From: CAMLIZ01 sp036231905
Lineage (GTDB): Bacteria > Pseudomonadota > Gammaproteobacteria > Burkholderiales > Burkholderiaceae_C
Reading direction: 5' to 3'
DNA: 64,000 bases
Assembly (NCBI RefSeq): GCF_036231905.1
Contig: NZ_JAZARE010000002.1
Span: forward strand, 186,001 to 250,000
Shown here: piece by piece, positions 55,118-64,000 of the stretch
Layout: each line of letters starts with the position of its first letter
Numbering within the stretch: the stretch's first letter is position 1
The notes under the pieces: generated by a model
Databases searched by the model: none
Told to the model about the DNA's origin: nothing
Seen by the model: the letters and a program-made list of their open reading frames with translations, nothing else
Made by a program: the position numbers and the translations under genes

Positions 55118-55735
55118 ATGGCGATGCGCAGGATGTGGCGGGCGGGCGTGATGCTCACGATGGCGGCGGCACTGGCGGCCTGCGGGCCGTTCATGGTCTA
55201 CCGCCAGGGCAGCAAGGTGTTTTCGGAGATCGGCGAGCGCAACAAGACGCTGGCTGCGGAGAAGGAGAAGATGCTGGCCCGATTGTCGCCGGAGCTGCAA
55301 GCCCGCTGCCGGGCCGTGGCCGCCGACACCCCGGCCCGCGTGACCGTGGCCACGCCGCCGGCTGTGGTGTTCAACAGCGCCGACCCCGAGCTCACCGTGC
55401 CGGTGGCGGTGACCCGCCAGCTCAAGCTGCGGCGGGCCCGCTGGGCGGAGCTGCAGTACAACCGCCCCGCCGACGCCGACTACCTGGTGTTCTGGCAGCG
55501 CCAGGTCACGCGCAGCGAGCCGCTGCTGACGCTGGAGGAGCACACCCTGCGCGTGGAGGACAAGACCGGCCGGCCCGTGGGCCGGGACACCCAGTTTGCG
55601 CTGCACTGGCAAGGTGCGATGCAGCCGGAATACCTGCGCTGCGCCCGGGTGCTCGCCGGTGGCAGCGACCGCCTGCAGCCCACGCCGGCGCCGGATTTCG
55701 CCTTGCTGTACGACCTGTTCGGCCGCTACGACTGA
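55118..55735 (+). CDS. Lipoprotein, hypothetical
   Basis: 205 residues from MAMRRMWRAGVMLTM with lipobox LAAC (~20-24). A short coiled-coil-like segment (KVFSEIGERNKTLAAEKEKMLARL) follows the anchor; the rest is beta-rich (YLVFWQRQVTRSEPLLTLEEHTLRVEDKTG). No family recognised. Divergent from dusC by 54 bp. Confidence 0.8.
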   Translation: MAMRRMWRAGVMLTMAAALAACGPFMVYRQGSKVFSEIGERNKTLAAEKEKMLARLSPELQARCRAVAADTPARVTVATPPAVVFNSADPELTVPVAVTRQLKLRRARWAELQYNRPADADYLVFWQRQVTRSEPLLTLEEHTLRVEDKTGRPVGRDTQFALHWQGAMQPEYLRCARVLAGGSDRLQPTPAPDFALLYDLFGRYD

Positions 55736-55881
55736 CGGAGTTGTCAGGCGTTTGCCTACACGGGCTTTCGCCGCAGCCCGACCCGGCGCACCGACGTCGC
55801 CTGATCGCAGGCAGCCCGGGCGGCGCGTACTCTGAGATCAACGGTGATGGCAACGTCACCCCCACTTCAGGAGTACGGACC

Positions 55882-56112
55882 ATGGAACTGACCACCGCCC
55901 AAAGCCAAGCCCAGGCCGAAGCCCAAGCCCGCTACGTGCTGCGCTTCCAGTCCCTGTTCCATGAAGGCCGGGCCTACGCCTTCCCCTGCGACGCCCAGGG
56001 CCATGTGGACCTGGACGCGCTGAGCGACAAGGCGCGCAACAACTACCTCTACGCCCGCGCCGTCATCGGCCGCGAAGTGGCCATGCCGGCCGTGGAGCCG
56101 ACCTTCCACTGA
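55882..56112 (+). CDS. Small cytoplasmic conserved hypothetical protein
   Basis: 76 residues from MELTTAQSQAQAEAQAR with a CAGGAG ribosome site. The FHEGRAYAFPCDAQGHVDLDALSDKARNNYLYARAVIGRE core looks compact and well-conserved, but I cannot name the family. The 146 bp before it may hold its promoter (a possible -10 TACTCT at 55828-55833), not convincingly. Convergent with dodecin. Confidence 0.78.
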   Translation: MELTTAQSQAQAEAQARYVLRFQSLFHEGRAYAFPCDAQGHVDLDALSDKARNNYLYARAVIGREVAMPAVEPTFH

Positions 56113-56139
56113 GCGCGCCACAGGGCCTGGGCCGCGCGC

Positions 56140-56346
56140 TCACTCGAGCGTGAAGCCGGCCTTGAGCGACACCTGCCAGTGCGCCACCTTGCCGTCGGCC
56201 ACATGGCCCCGCACCTCGGTCACCTGGAACCAGCGGATGTTGCGCACGGTCTGGGCGGCCTTCTCGATCGCCGTCTGCACGGCTTCCTCGATGCCGACCG
56301 GCGACGACCCGGTCAGTTCAACGGTCTTGTAGACGTGATCGCTCAT
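56140..56346 (-). CDS. Dodecin flavin-binding protein
   Basis: 68 residues from [20 protein letters not shown], exactly dodecin-sized. Landmarks [35 protein letters not shown] (Trp of the flavin-binding site) and [10 protein letters not shown]. Forms a hollow dodecamer that stores riboflavin/FMN/FAD. Divergent from the CopD-like gene. Confidence 0.96.
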   Translation of the reverse strand: MSDHVYKTVELTGSSPVGIEEAVQTAIEKAAQTVRNIRWFQVTEVRGHVADGKVAHWQVSLKAGFTLE

Positions 56347-56432
56347 GCTGCCTCCGATGGGTGAACTCCCCTTCGCGGCAAGCCGGGTGCCCGCCCGGTG
56401 CGGTGCGCCTGTCGTCCTGCGACACTCGGCCC

Positions 56433-56900
56433 ATGCTGATGCGCTCGCTCTTCCTGCTGCTGCACCTGCTCGCCGCCACTGCCTGGGTGGGCGGCATGGC
56501 GGCCATCCAGTTCGCGGTGCGGCCTGCCGCCGCCCAGGCGCTGGCGCCACCGGAGCGGCTGCGTTTCATGCAGGCCCTGCTGCGCCACTTCCTCAGCTGG
56601 GTGGCGATTGCCATTGGCGTGCTGCTCATCAGCGGGCTGGCCATGGTGTGGGAGGCGGGCGGTTTTGGCCGCATGCACGCCAGCGTGCACGCGATGGCGG
56701 CGATCGGCCTGGTGATGATCGGTGTGTTCGGCCACATCCGGCTGCGGCTGTTCGTGCAGCTGCAGCGCGCGCTGCAAGCGGGTGATGCGCCCGGTGCGGC
56801 CGCCGGCCTGGGCCGCATCCGCAACGCGGTGATGCTCAACCTGGTGCTGGGCACGCTGGTCTTCGCGGTGGCGCTGGTGGGGCGGGTGCTGTGGCCTTGA
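56433..56900 (+). CDS. CopD-like membrane protein
   Basis: 155 residues from [21 protein letters not shown]. Four hydrophobic helices, [13 protein letters not shown] at the start and [21 protein letters not shown] later carry His residues placed as in CopD/cytochrome-b-like domain proteins of copper resistance. No other copper genes are adjacent, so a copper role is only suggested. Upstream region is the 86-bp divergent stretch shared with dodecin. Confidence 0.82.
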   Translation: MLMRSLFLLLHLLAATAWVGGMAAIQFAVRPAAAQALAPPERLRFMQALLRHFLSWVAIAIGVLLISGLAMVWEAGGFGRMHASVHAMAAIGLVMIGVFGHIRLRLFVQLQRALQAGDAPGAAAGLGRIRNAVMLNLVLGTLVFAVALVGRVLWP

Positions 56901-56918
56901 GCGCGAATGACCCGCGCC

Positions 56919-57674
56919 TCAAGCGCGCGGTTTGCCCGCGCCGAACAGTGATCGCAGCAAACCCGGCTGCTCGCGTGCGGCCGGATGGCTGCGGCTGACC
57001 AGCAGGCTGCCGGTGAGGTACAGCGCATTCAACAGGCGGCTGGCCCGCTCCACGTCCAGGCCGGGCCAGGACGCGATCTCGCGCAGCGAGACCGACTCGC
57101 GCTGCAGGCGCTGCATCGCCGGCCCCAGCGCCCCGCTGGCCGACAGGCGGCCGGCGCCATCGCGGCTGGGCACCAGGCGGTAGGCCGCGCGGCCGCCGAT
57201 CTCGGTCAGCACGCTGCGGCGCGGCCCGCGCAGGGCCAGGTCCCACAGCAGCGGCGGCAGCGGGCGGTAGTGCTGCACATGGGCCACGCGTTCATGCATC
57301 CAGTGGCCGGGCGGCCGCACGCCGGGCGGCTCGGCGCTCAGCACGGTGAGCGCGGCGAAGCCGGCAGCGCCGGCCTCGGCCAGGTCGCGTGGCGAGTGGT
57401 ACAGCATGGACTGGGGGAACAGCGTCACCGGCCAGACGAGCTGGTCCACCTGCAGGCACAGCAGCGCGGCTTCACGGTGGCGCACGCAGGCGGCGACCAC
57501 CTCCAGCGCGTCGTCGGACTGCGGGTCGCGGTGCAGCCGGCGCAGGTCGGCCAACAAGGTGGTGGGCAGCAGCGTCGGCCCCGCCAGGCGGGCAAAGCCG
57601 CTGGCGCCGGTTCGCTCCCGCACGCGCTCGAACTCGCTCACGCGCCAGAGGGTGGAATCCTCGAAATCCCGCAT
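56919..57674 (-). CDS. Hypothetical protein with C-terminal winged-helix-like region
   Basis: 251 residues from the ATG at 57674 (a GTG at 57692 would add six). The middle contains VTLFPQSMLYHSPRDLAEAG and the C-terminal ~70 residues read like a winged-helix (LQRESVSLREIASWPGLDVERASRLLNALYLTGSLLVS), as in DNA-binding or PatA-type response-regulator-associated proteins. No recognised family name. Convergent with CopD-like gene. Confidence 0.72.
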   Translation of the reverse strand: MRDFEDSTLWRVSEFERVRERTGASGFARLAGPTLLPTTLLADLRRLHRDPQSDDALEVVAACVRHREAALLCLQVDQLVWPVTLFPQSMLYHSPRDLAEAGAAGFAALTVLSAEPPGVRPPGHWMHERVAHVQHYRPLPPLLWDLALRGPRRSVLTEIGGRAAYRLVPSRDGAGRLSASGALGPAMQRLQRESVSLREIASWPGLDVERASRLLNALYLTGSLLVSRSHPAAREQPGLLRSLFGAGKPRA

Positions 57675-57749
57675 GGCCCATGCTGGGGGCACGGATCGTC
57701 GGGCGGGGTTGCACGCATGTAAGGCGTGCAGCCAAGCGCAAGCCGTCGC

Positions 57750-58082
57750 TCAATGGGTACGTGCCACCCGTTCGATCAGCTGCCGTGCCTGCAACTCGGC
57801 GTTCAGGCCAGGCTCCAGCGGCGACCGGCACAGGCCGGCGTGCTGGTAGTTGAGGTTTTCGTACAGCTCGGCCGCGGCCGGAAAGGCCGACAGCACCGCA
57901 TTCAGCCCGTCGCTGGGCGGCGTCTCGCGCAGCGCCTCGGCCAGGCGTTGGGCCACGGAGCGGTACTGCGCCGGCGACACTGCGACGGTGCTGCCTTCCA
58001 GGCGCTGCAGCAGGCTGGCCAGTGTCGCCACCACGGCCAGGCCGGCAGGCAGCTGGATCGGTTTGATGACTTTGGCGTTCAT
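57750..58082 (-). CDS. Hypothetical protein
   Basis: 110 residues from MNAKVIKPIQLPAGLA. Helical throughout (LASLLQRLEGSTVAVSPAQYRSVAQRLAEAL; AAELYENLNYQHAGLCRSPLE), soluble, one Cys. No family recognised; likely cytoplasmic. Divergent from the Gfo/Idh/MocA gene by 74 bp. Confidence 0.75.
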   Translation of the reverse strand: MNAKVIKPIQLPAGLAVVATLASLLQRLEGSTVAVSPAQYRSVAQRLAEALRETPPSDGLNAVLSAFPAAAELYENLNYQHAGLCRSPLEPGLNAELQARQLIERVARTH

Positions 58083-58156
58083 GCAGCCGAGTTGGGGACG
58101 GCGGCCCGCCGATTCAAGGGCCCGCTGGCGTACGCTTGCACGCTTTTGGAGGTGGC

Positions 58157-59158
58157 ATGGTTCACGACTCGATCGGCTGGGGCCTGCTCGGCACCGGCGG
58201 CATCTGCAGCGCAATGGCGCAGGCGCTGGCTCACGTGCCCGGTGCACGGCTGGCCGCGGTGGGCTCGCGCGGGCTGGAGCGCGCACAGGCGTTTGCCACG
58301 GCGCACGCCGGCGCGCATGCGGACGTGGCGGTGCACGGCAGCTACCAGGCGCTGGTGGACGACCCCGCGGTGCAGGTGGTGTATGTGGGCACCCCCCATC
58401 CTGACCATGCCGCCTCCGCCCTGCTGGCGCTGCGGGCCGGCAAGGCGGTGCTGTGCGAAAAACCCTTCACGCTCAATGCTGCGCAGGCGCAGGCCGTGGT
58501 CGCCGAGGCCCGGGCGCGGCGCCTGTTCCTGATGGAGGCGATGTGGACCCGCTTCGTGCCGGCCGTGGCCGAGGTGGCGCGGCTGGTCCGCAGCGGTGCG
58601 ATCGGCGAGCCGCTGTCGGTGCAGGCCGACTTCGGCTTCGATGCCAGTGCCTTCGCACCAGGGCACCGCGTGCTGGACCCGCAGCTCGGCGGCGGCGCGC
58701 TGCTGGACGTGGGCATCTACCCGCTGGCGCTTGCGAGCTTCCTGATGGGGCCGATCAGCGCCGTGCAGGCCCAGGCCCAGCTCGCGCCCACCGGCGTGGA
58801 CGTGCACACCACGTTCAGCCTCCAGCACCGCAGCGGCGCACTCAGCCAGGGGCTGTGTTCATTGCGCAGCACCACGCCCTGGCGGGCGCTGGTGCTGGGC
58901 AGCGCCGGGCGCATCGAGCTGCACACGCCCTTCTTCCATGCCGAGCGCTTCCTGCTGGTGCGCCACGGCGACGCGCAGCAGGAGCACCATCTGCCGCACA
59001 CCGGCAACGGTTATGCACACCAGGTCGAGGAAGTGCAGCGCTGCCTGCGCGCCGGGCTCACCGAAAGCCCGGTGATGCCGCTGGACGAGACGCTGGCGCT
59101 GATGGGCTGGATGGATGAAATGCGCGCGCAGATCGGGCTGCGCTACCCCGGCGAGTGA
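58157..59158 (+). CDS. Gfo/Idh/MocA-family NAD(P)-dependent oxidoreductase
   Basis: 333 residues from MVHDSIGWGLLGTGGI. Rossmann motif GLLGTGGICSAMA, the EKP motif in VLCEKPFTLN (~100) and the GGGALLDVGIYPLALASFLMG segment in the C-terminal domain are family landmarks; Asp/His of the catalytic triad fall in DVGIYPLA. Substrate, probably a sugar or inositol, is unknown. GGAGG precedes the ATG. Confidence 0.92.
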   Translation: MVHDSIGWGLLGTGGICSAMAQALAHVPGARLAAVGSRGLERAQAFATAHAGAHADVAVHGSYQALVDDPAVQVVYVGTPHPDHAASALLALRAGKAVLCEKPFTLNAAQAQAVVAEARARRLFLMEAMWTRFVPAVAEVARLVRSGAIGEPLSVQADFGFDASAFAPGHRVLDPQLGGGALLDVGIYPLALASFLMGPISAVQAQAQLAPTGVDVHTTFSLQHRSGALSQGLCSLRSTTPWRALVLGSAGRIELHTPFFHAERFLLVRHGDAQQEHHLPHTGNGYAHQVEEVQRCLRAGLTESPVMPLDETLALMGWMDEMRAQIGLRYPGE

Positions 59159-59161
59159 GCG

Positions 59162-59461
59162 TCAGGCGCGCACGTCGAGCAGGCTGCCGAGCACCTGGTC
59201 CTGCGTCTGCACCACCCGCAGGTTGGCCTTGAAGGCGTAGCTGGCACTCATCTGCTGGACCATGTCTTCGGCCAGGTGCTCGCCGGGCTCGGCCGCCTGC
59301 GCGACGCTGACACGCACGCCGCCGTCGGCCAGCGTCTGCTGCAGCACCTGCTGACGCCGGAAGCCGGGCGTCTGCGCGTTGGCGATGTTGTGCGCGGACG
59401 CACCCAGCTGGCGCATCGCCGCATTCATGCCTGACAGGCCGATGTTCGCAATGGAGTTCAT
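59162..59461 (-). CDS. Orphan flagellar basal-body rod-like protein (FlgC-type)
   Basis: 99 residues from MNSIANIGLSGMNAAMRQLG. The N-terminal flagellar rod motif (GLSGMNAAMRQLGASAHNIANAQTPGFRRQQV) and C-terminal VQQMSASYAFKANLRVVQTQ match axial-family proteins, but the whole is shorter than FlgC (~134-140) and there is no flagellar operon nearby. A close FliA promoter supports a flagellar role. Could be a rod-related paralogue. Confidence 0.85.
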   Translation of the reverse strand: MNSIANIGLSGMNAAMRQLGASAHNIANAQTPGFRRQQVLQQTLADGGVRVSVAQAAEPGEHLAEDMVQQMSASYAFKANLRVVQTQDQVLGSLLDVRA

Positions 59462-59472
59462 GGCTAGCGTGG

Positions 59473-59499
59473 ATATCGGCAGCGGGGCGGAAAAGTTAA
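59473..59499 (-). promoter_or_regulatory. Sigma-28 (FliA) promoter of the rod-like gene
   Basis: On the minus strand TTAACTTT (59499-59492), 11-bp spacer, GCCGATAT (59480-59473). The -10 matches 7/8 and the -35 6/8 of the FliA consensus TAAAGTTT-N11-GCCGATAA. With transcription starting about seven bases on, the mRNA would begin only about five bases before the annotated start codon. Confidence 0.72.
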
Positions 59500-59531
59500 G
59501 CTTGCCGGCTTCACCGACGCCTGGAGCCTGC

Positions 59532-60452
59532 ATGACCCGCCTGTCCCGCCGCCATGCCTTCTGCGCGGCATGGCTGAGCTTGTTGTCTGCGGCGGCGGCC
59601 ACCGCCTCGATGACCGCCGCCCAGGTGATCGAATCCACCAAGCCGACCGACTGGCGAGCGCTGGACCCGGACAACACCCTGGTGATGGAGCTCGCCGCCG
59701 GCCAGGTGGTGATCGAGCTGGCGCCGCGCTTCGCACCCCGCCATGCAGCCAACATCCGCACCCTGGCGCACGAAGGCTACTGGGACGGGCTGGCCATCCT
59801 GCGGGTGCAGGACAACTACGTCACCCAGTGGGGTGACCCCGACGGCGAATCGCCCGACAAGGCCAAGCCGCTGGGCAGCGCGCAGAAGAAGCTGCCGGCC
59901 GAGTTCTCGGTGCCGCTCAAGGGCCTGCCGCTGCAGCGGCTGCCGGACGTGGACGGCTGGGCGCCGGTCACCGGGCTGGTGGACGGCATGCCGGTGGCAG
60001 CCGACCCGAGAACCGGCCAGGCCTGGCTCGCCCACTGCTACGGCATGGTGGGTGCGGGCCGTGACATGGCGGCTGACAGCAGCAATGGCACCGAGCTCTA
60101 CGTGGTGATCGGCCAGCCCGCGCGCGGCCTGGACTTGAACATCACCGTGGTGGGCCGGGTGCTGCAGGGCATGCAGTGGCTGGCCGCGCTGCCGCGTGGC
60201 ACGGCCGAGATGGGCTTCTACGCGCAGCCGCAGCAGCGAACGACGATCCAGCGGGTGCGCCTGATGGCCGACATGCCGGAAGCCGAACGGCCGCAATTCG
60301 AGGTGATGCGCACCGACACCGACAGCTGGCGCCAGTTGCTGGACGCACGGCGCGTGCGGCGTGAGGAATGGTTCGTGCACAGCCCGCGCCACATCAACCT
60401 GTGCAACGCCAGCGTGCCGACGCGGCCGCGCACGGCAGCCGCTAAGGGCTGA
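59532..60452 (+). CDS. Periplasmic cyclophilin-type peptidylprolyl isomerase
   Basis: 306 residues from MTRLSRRHAFCAAW, with a twin-arginine-like RRHAFC leader (Tat or Sec). The cyclophilin fold is recognisable (LVMELAAGQVVIELAPRFAPRH, GYWDGLAILRVQDNYVTQWGDP, GRVLQGMQWLAALPRG) but several canonical active-site residues are altered, and there are large insertions (PLKGLPLQRLPDVDGWAPV). It may therefore be a divergent or non-catalytic member. Overlaps the convergent epimerase gene by 11 bp. Confidence 0.86.
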   Translation: MTRLSRRHAFCAAWLSLLSAAAATASMTAAQVIESTKPTDWRALDPDNTLVMELAAGQVVIELAPRFAPRHAANIRTLAHEGYWDGLAILRVQDNYVTQWGDPDGESPDKAKPLGSAQKKLPAEFSVPLKGLPLQRLPDVDGWAPVTGLVDGMPVAADPRTGQAWLAHCYGMVGAGRDMAADSSNGTELYVVIGQPARGLDLNITVVGRVLQGMQWLAALPRGTAEMGFYAQPQQRTTIQRVRLMADMPEAERPQFEVMRTDTDSWRQLLDARRVRREEWFVHSPRHINLCNASVPTRPRTAAAKG

Positions 60453-61341
60453 CCGGCAGCAGCTGGAAGCGGCCGCTCAGCGTCTGCTCCGGCGGCAGCA
60501 CCATGCCGCCGGCATCGCCGATGCCCTGGGCCGCCAGGTTCATCCAGTCGGTGCAGTTGCTCACCGGCTCCATGACGAAGTGGTCTTCGTTGCGCGGGCT
60601 GTACAGCACGAAGTAGTCCAGCGGCGCTTCCGCCCGCATGAGCAGGCCGGCATGTTGTTCCGGCCAGTCCACCCGCGCCTCGCGCGACCAGCCGATGAAG
60701 TTGTTGTCCAGCACGATCTCGTCCAGGTCGATGCCGTCGGCCAGGCGCGACAGGAACACCGGCTGCGTGAGGCCGGTGGGCAGCAGGTCGGCGTCGCTGT
60801 CCCACATCGCGTCCACCCGGGTGGTGAGCCGGGTGCCGCGCGGATGCGGAAAGTAGGGATGGTGGCCGATGCCGGCCGGCATGGGATGTGCGCTGCGGTT
60901 GGTGAGCGCGATCTCCACCGACAGGCCGCGCTCGTCGAGCTTGAAGGTCTGGCGCGCGTCGAAGGCATAGGGCCAGTCGCGCGAGCCGTCGGCCGGCCGG
61001 TGCTCCTGCGTGAGCGTGGCGTCGCTCTCGGAGGCGGACTCCACTTCCCACGGCCCCTGCCAGCTGGTGCCGTGGATGGTGTGCGGCGAATCCTTGAAGT
61101 TGGGCGGCAGCTCGATCGGGATGGCGCCATAACCGCAGCGCCCATTGCGGATGCGGTTGCACCAGGGCGCGAGCGGAAAGCTGCCCATGCGCAGAGGGTC
61201 CCGCTCGGCGATCGCCTCGGGCGTGGCCGGGCGCAGCCAGTCGCGCCGCACGCCGGCGTGCTCGCTGTAGAAGGCGGCGATGGAGCCGCCCACGTCGGGC
61301 ACCAGTTCGAGGCGCAGGTCGCCATGTCGCAAGGTCAGCAT
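60442..61341 (-). CDS. Aldose 1-epimerase family protein
   Basis: 299 residues from MLTLRHGDLRLELVPDVGG (GAAGGAG site). Galactose-mutarotase-like fold: SFPLAPWCNRIRNGR, HGTSWQGPWEVE, ALTNRSAHPMPAGIGHHPYFP with the catalytic His and FVMEPVSNCTDWMN with the catalytic Glu. Interconverts sugar anomers; exact sugar not evident. Overlaps the PPIase gene end and follows the ABC exporter gene by 13 bp. Confidence 0.92.
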   Translation of the reverse strand: MLTLRHGDLRLELVPDVGGSIAAFYSEHAGVRRDWLRPATPEAIAERDPLRMGSFPLAPWCNRIRNGRCGYGAIPIELPPNFKDSPHTIHGTSWQGPWEVESASESDATLTQEHRPADGSRDWPYAFDARQTFKLDERGLSVEIALTNRSAHPMPAGIGHHPYFPHPRGTRLTTRVDAMWDSDADLLPTGLTQPVFLSRLADGIDLDEIVLDNNFIGWSREARVDWPEQHAGLLMRAEAPLDYFVLYSPRNEDHFVMEPVSNCTDWMNLAAQGIGDAGGMVLPPEQTLSGRFQLLPVSP

Positions 61342-61354
61342 TCGGTGTGCTCCT

Positions 61355-63220
<1,866 letters not shown>

Positions 63221-63291
63221 GCCGGGCTCCTGATGCGCAGCCCGCAACGTTAACCCGCTTTGGCCGCGCGAGTTGGCGCGCCCTCAGGGCC

Positions 63292-64000
63292 TCACGCCGC
63301 GTGCATCGCGATCGCCGGTTGCTCGGCGCCCGACCAGCGCACGGCCAGCCGCTCCACCTGCTCCAGCGCCTTGGCCACGGCGGCCTCAAAGACCGCGCCA
63401 CCGGTTTCTTCGCCCTCGGCGGCCACGGTTTCGATGTCGGTGAAGCCGATGAATTCCAGCACCGCGCGCAGCGCTGTATCAGCATGGTTCAGCGCCGCGT
63501 AGTCGCCGCCGGCGCCGAACCCCATGGCACCGCGCGATGTGACGAGCAGCGCGCGGCGTGGCCGGTCGCTGAGCAGCGGCTGGTAGCTCGTCACACCGTC
63601 GGTGCGGGTGATGGCGAAGGTTTCCCCGATGCGCACCACCAGGTCGGCCCAGGCCTTCAGTGCGGCGGGCATGCCGTAGTTGTACATCGGCAGGCCCACC
63701 ACCAGCACATCGGCGGCGCGCAGCTCCGCGACGAGTTGGTCGCTCTCCGTGAGCGCGGCCTGCAGCTGCACGCTGCGCTGCGCAGGCGGGGTGAAGGCTG
63801 CCTGCACCCAGTTGCCCGGCATGGGCTGGGGCGGTTGCAATGCGAGGTCCCGGTAGGTGTACCGGTCGTGCGGGCGCGCGGCGCGCCATCGGCTGGCAAA
63901 CGCGTGGGACAGGCGCCGGCTCCAGCTGCCGTGCGGCTCGATGCCGCCCCGGCCGGGGCGGGCGCTGGAGTCCAGGTGAAGCAGGTGAAGTGGCGTTCCA
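63292..64000 (-). CDS. azoR: FMN-dependent NADH-azoreductase, 5'-truncated at window edge
   Basis: The open frame runs past the right edge; 236 residues visible, starting LHLLHLDSSARPG, which matches the AzoR N-terminus (LxIxSS phosphate loop), so only a few residues are missing. PMYNYGMPAALKAWADLVVR and LLVTSRGAMGFGAGGDY are the flavin-binding and domain segments. Reduces quinones and azo bonds using NADH via FMN. Confidence 0.93.
   Translation of the reverse strand, partial: GTPLHLLHLDSSARPGRGGIEPHGSWSRRLSHAFASRWRAARPHDRYTYRDLALQPPQPMPGNWVQAAFTPPAQRSVQLQAALTESDQLVAELRAADVLVVGLPMYNYGMPAALKAWADLVVRIGETFAITRTDGVTSYQPLLSDRPRRALLVTSRGAMGFGAGGDYAALNHADTALRAVLEFIGFTDIETVAAEGEETGGAVFEAAVAKALEQVERLAVRWSGAEQPAIAMHAA

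Overview
The window is very GC-rich, densely coding DNA with no tRNA, rRNA, CRISPR array or insertion sequence that I could recognise. Gene families (DUF1615, DUF1415, DUF3016, DusC, FrmA/FrmB, IorA/IorB, RIO kinase, LAL-type LuxR, many orphan solute-binding proteins) and the codon bias suggest a beta-proteobacterium of the order Burkholderiales. That placement is an inference. Both window edges cut genes: a giant hybrid sensor kinase at the left and an azoreductase (azoR) at the right.

Layout. 1-5.9 kb: 3' part of a GAF-PAS-kinase-receiver protein, then a LysR regulator divergent from an orphan periplasmic solute-binding protein. 5.9-12.3 kb: amidohydrolase, first small-protein gene, MFS exporter-hydrolase-TetR group with candidate TetR operators, MBL-fold hydrolase, and a divergent GlxA-type AraC regulator with 21-bp-phased repeats. 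12.3-16 kb: a NitT/TauT-type ABC transporter whose operon also carries a SCO copper chaperone and a membrane-anchored cupredoxin. 16-18.1 kb: small conserved genes and a RIO kinase. 18.2-23.7 kb: a vanadium-haloperoxidase/PAP2-type enzyme, a methyltransferase and a LAL regulator, flanked on both sides by paralogues of the small-protein gene. 23.7-28 kb: a frameshifted 2Fe-2S ferredoxin, a lipoprotein esterase, wrbA, and glutathione-dependent formaldehyde detoxification (frmB-frmA). 28-33 kb: BON protein, iorB/iorA molybdenum oxidoreductase, S41 protease, Lrp regulator. 33-38.9 kb: ClpP-like protease, YciI-VOC fusion, pirin, DUF1615 lipoprotein, phosphoesterase, nucleotidyltransferase-like protein. 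39-43.6 kb: two secreted M35 metalloendopeptidases, a free-standing copy of their N-terminal domain, DUF3016 and an M16 protease. 43.7-50 kb: DMT transporter, orphan TRAP binding protein, hybrid kinase and a chemoreceptor with a sigma-28 promoter. 50-57.7 kb: DUF1415, a cyclopropane-synthase-like gene (frameshifted) leading a DUF2878-DUF1295-DUF6134 lipid module, dusC, dodecin, CopD-like protein. 57.7-64 kb: oxidoreductase, orphan flagellar rod-like gene with a sigma-28 promoter, cyclophilin, aldose epimerase, ABC exporter, azoR.

The strongest unexplained signal is a family of three ~50-residue membrane/secreted peptides (7401, 18369, 23518). The proteins themselves have diverged, but all three share a three-block upstream leader in which the block-to-block distances are identical to the base. 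The second is a stand-alone homologue of the M35 pro-domain encoded 4 bp behind one M35 protease, with a shared 27-bp element upstream of both protease genes. Two otherwise well-conserved genes (ferredoxin, cyclopropane synthase) each carry one single-base frameshift, which could be real or a sequence error.
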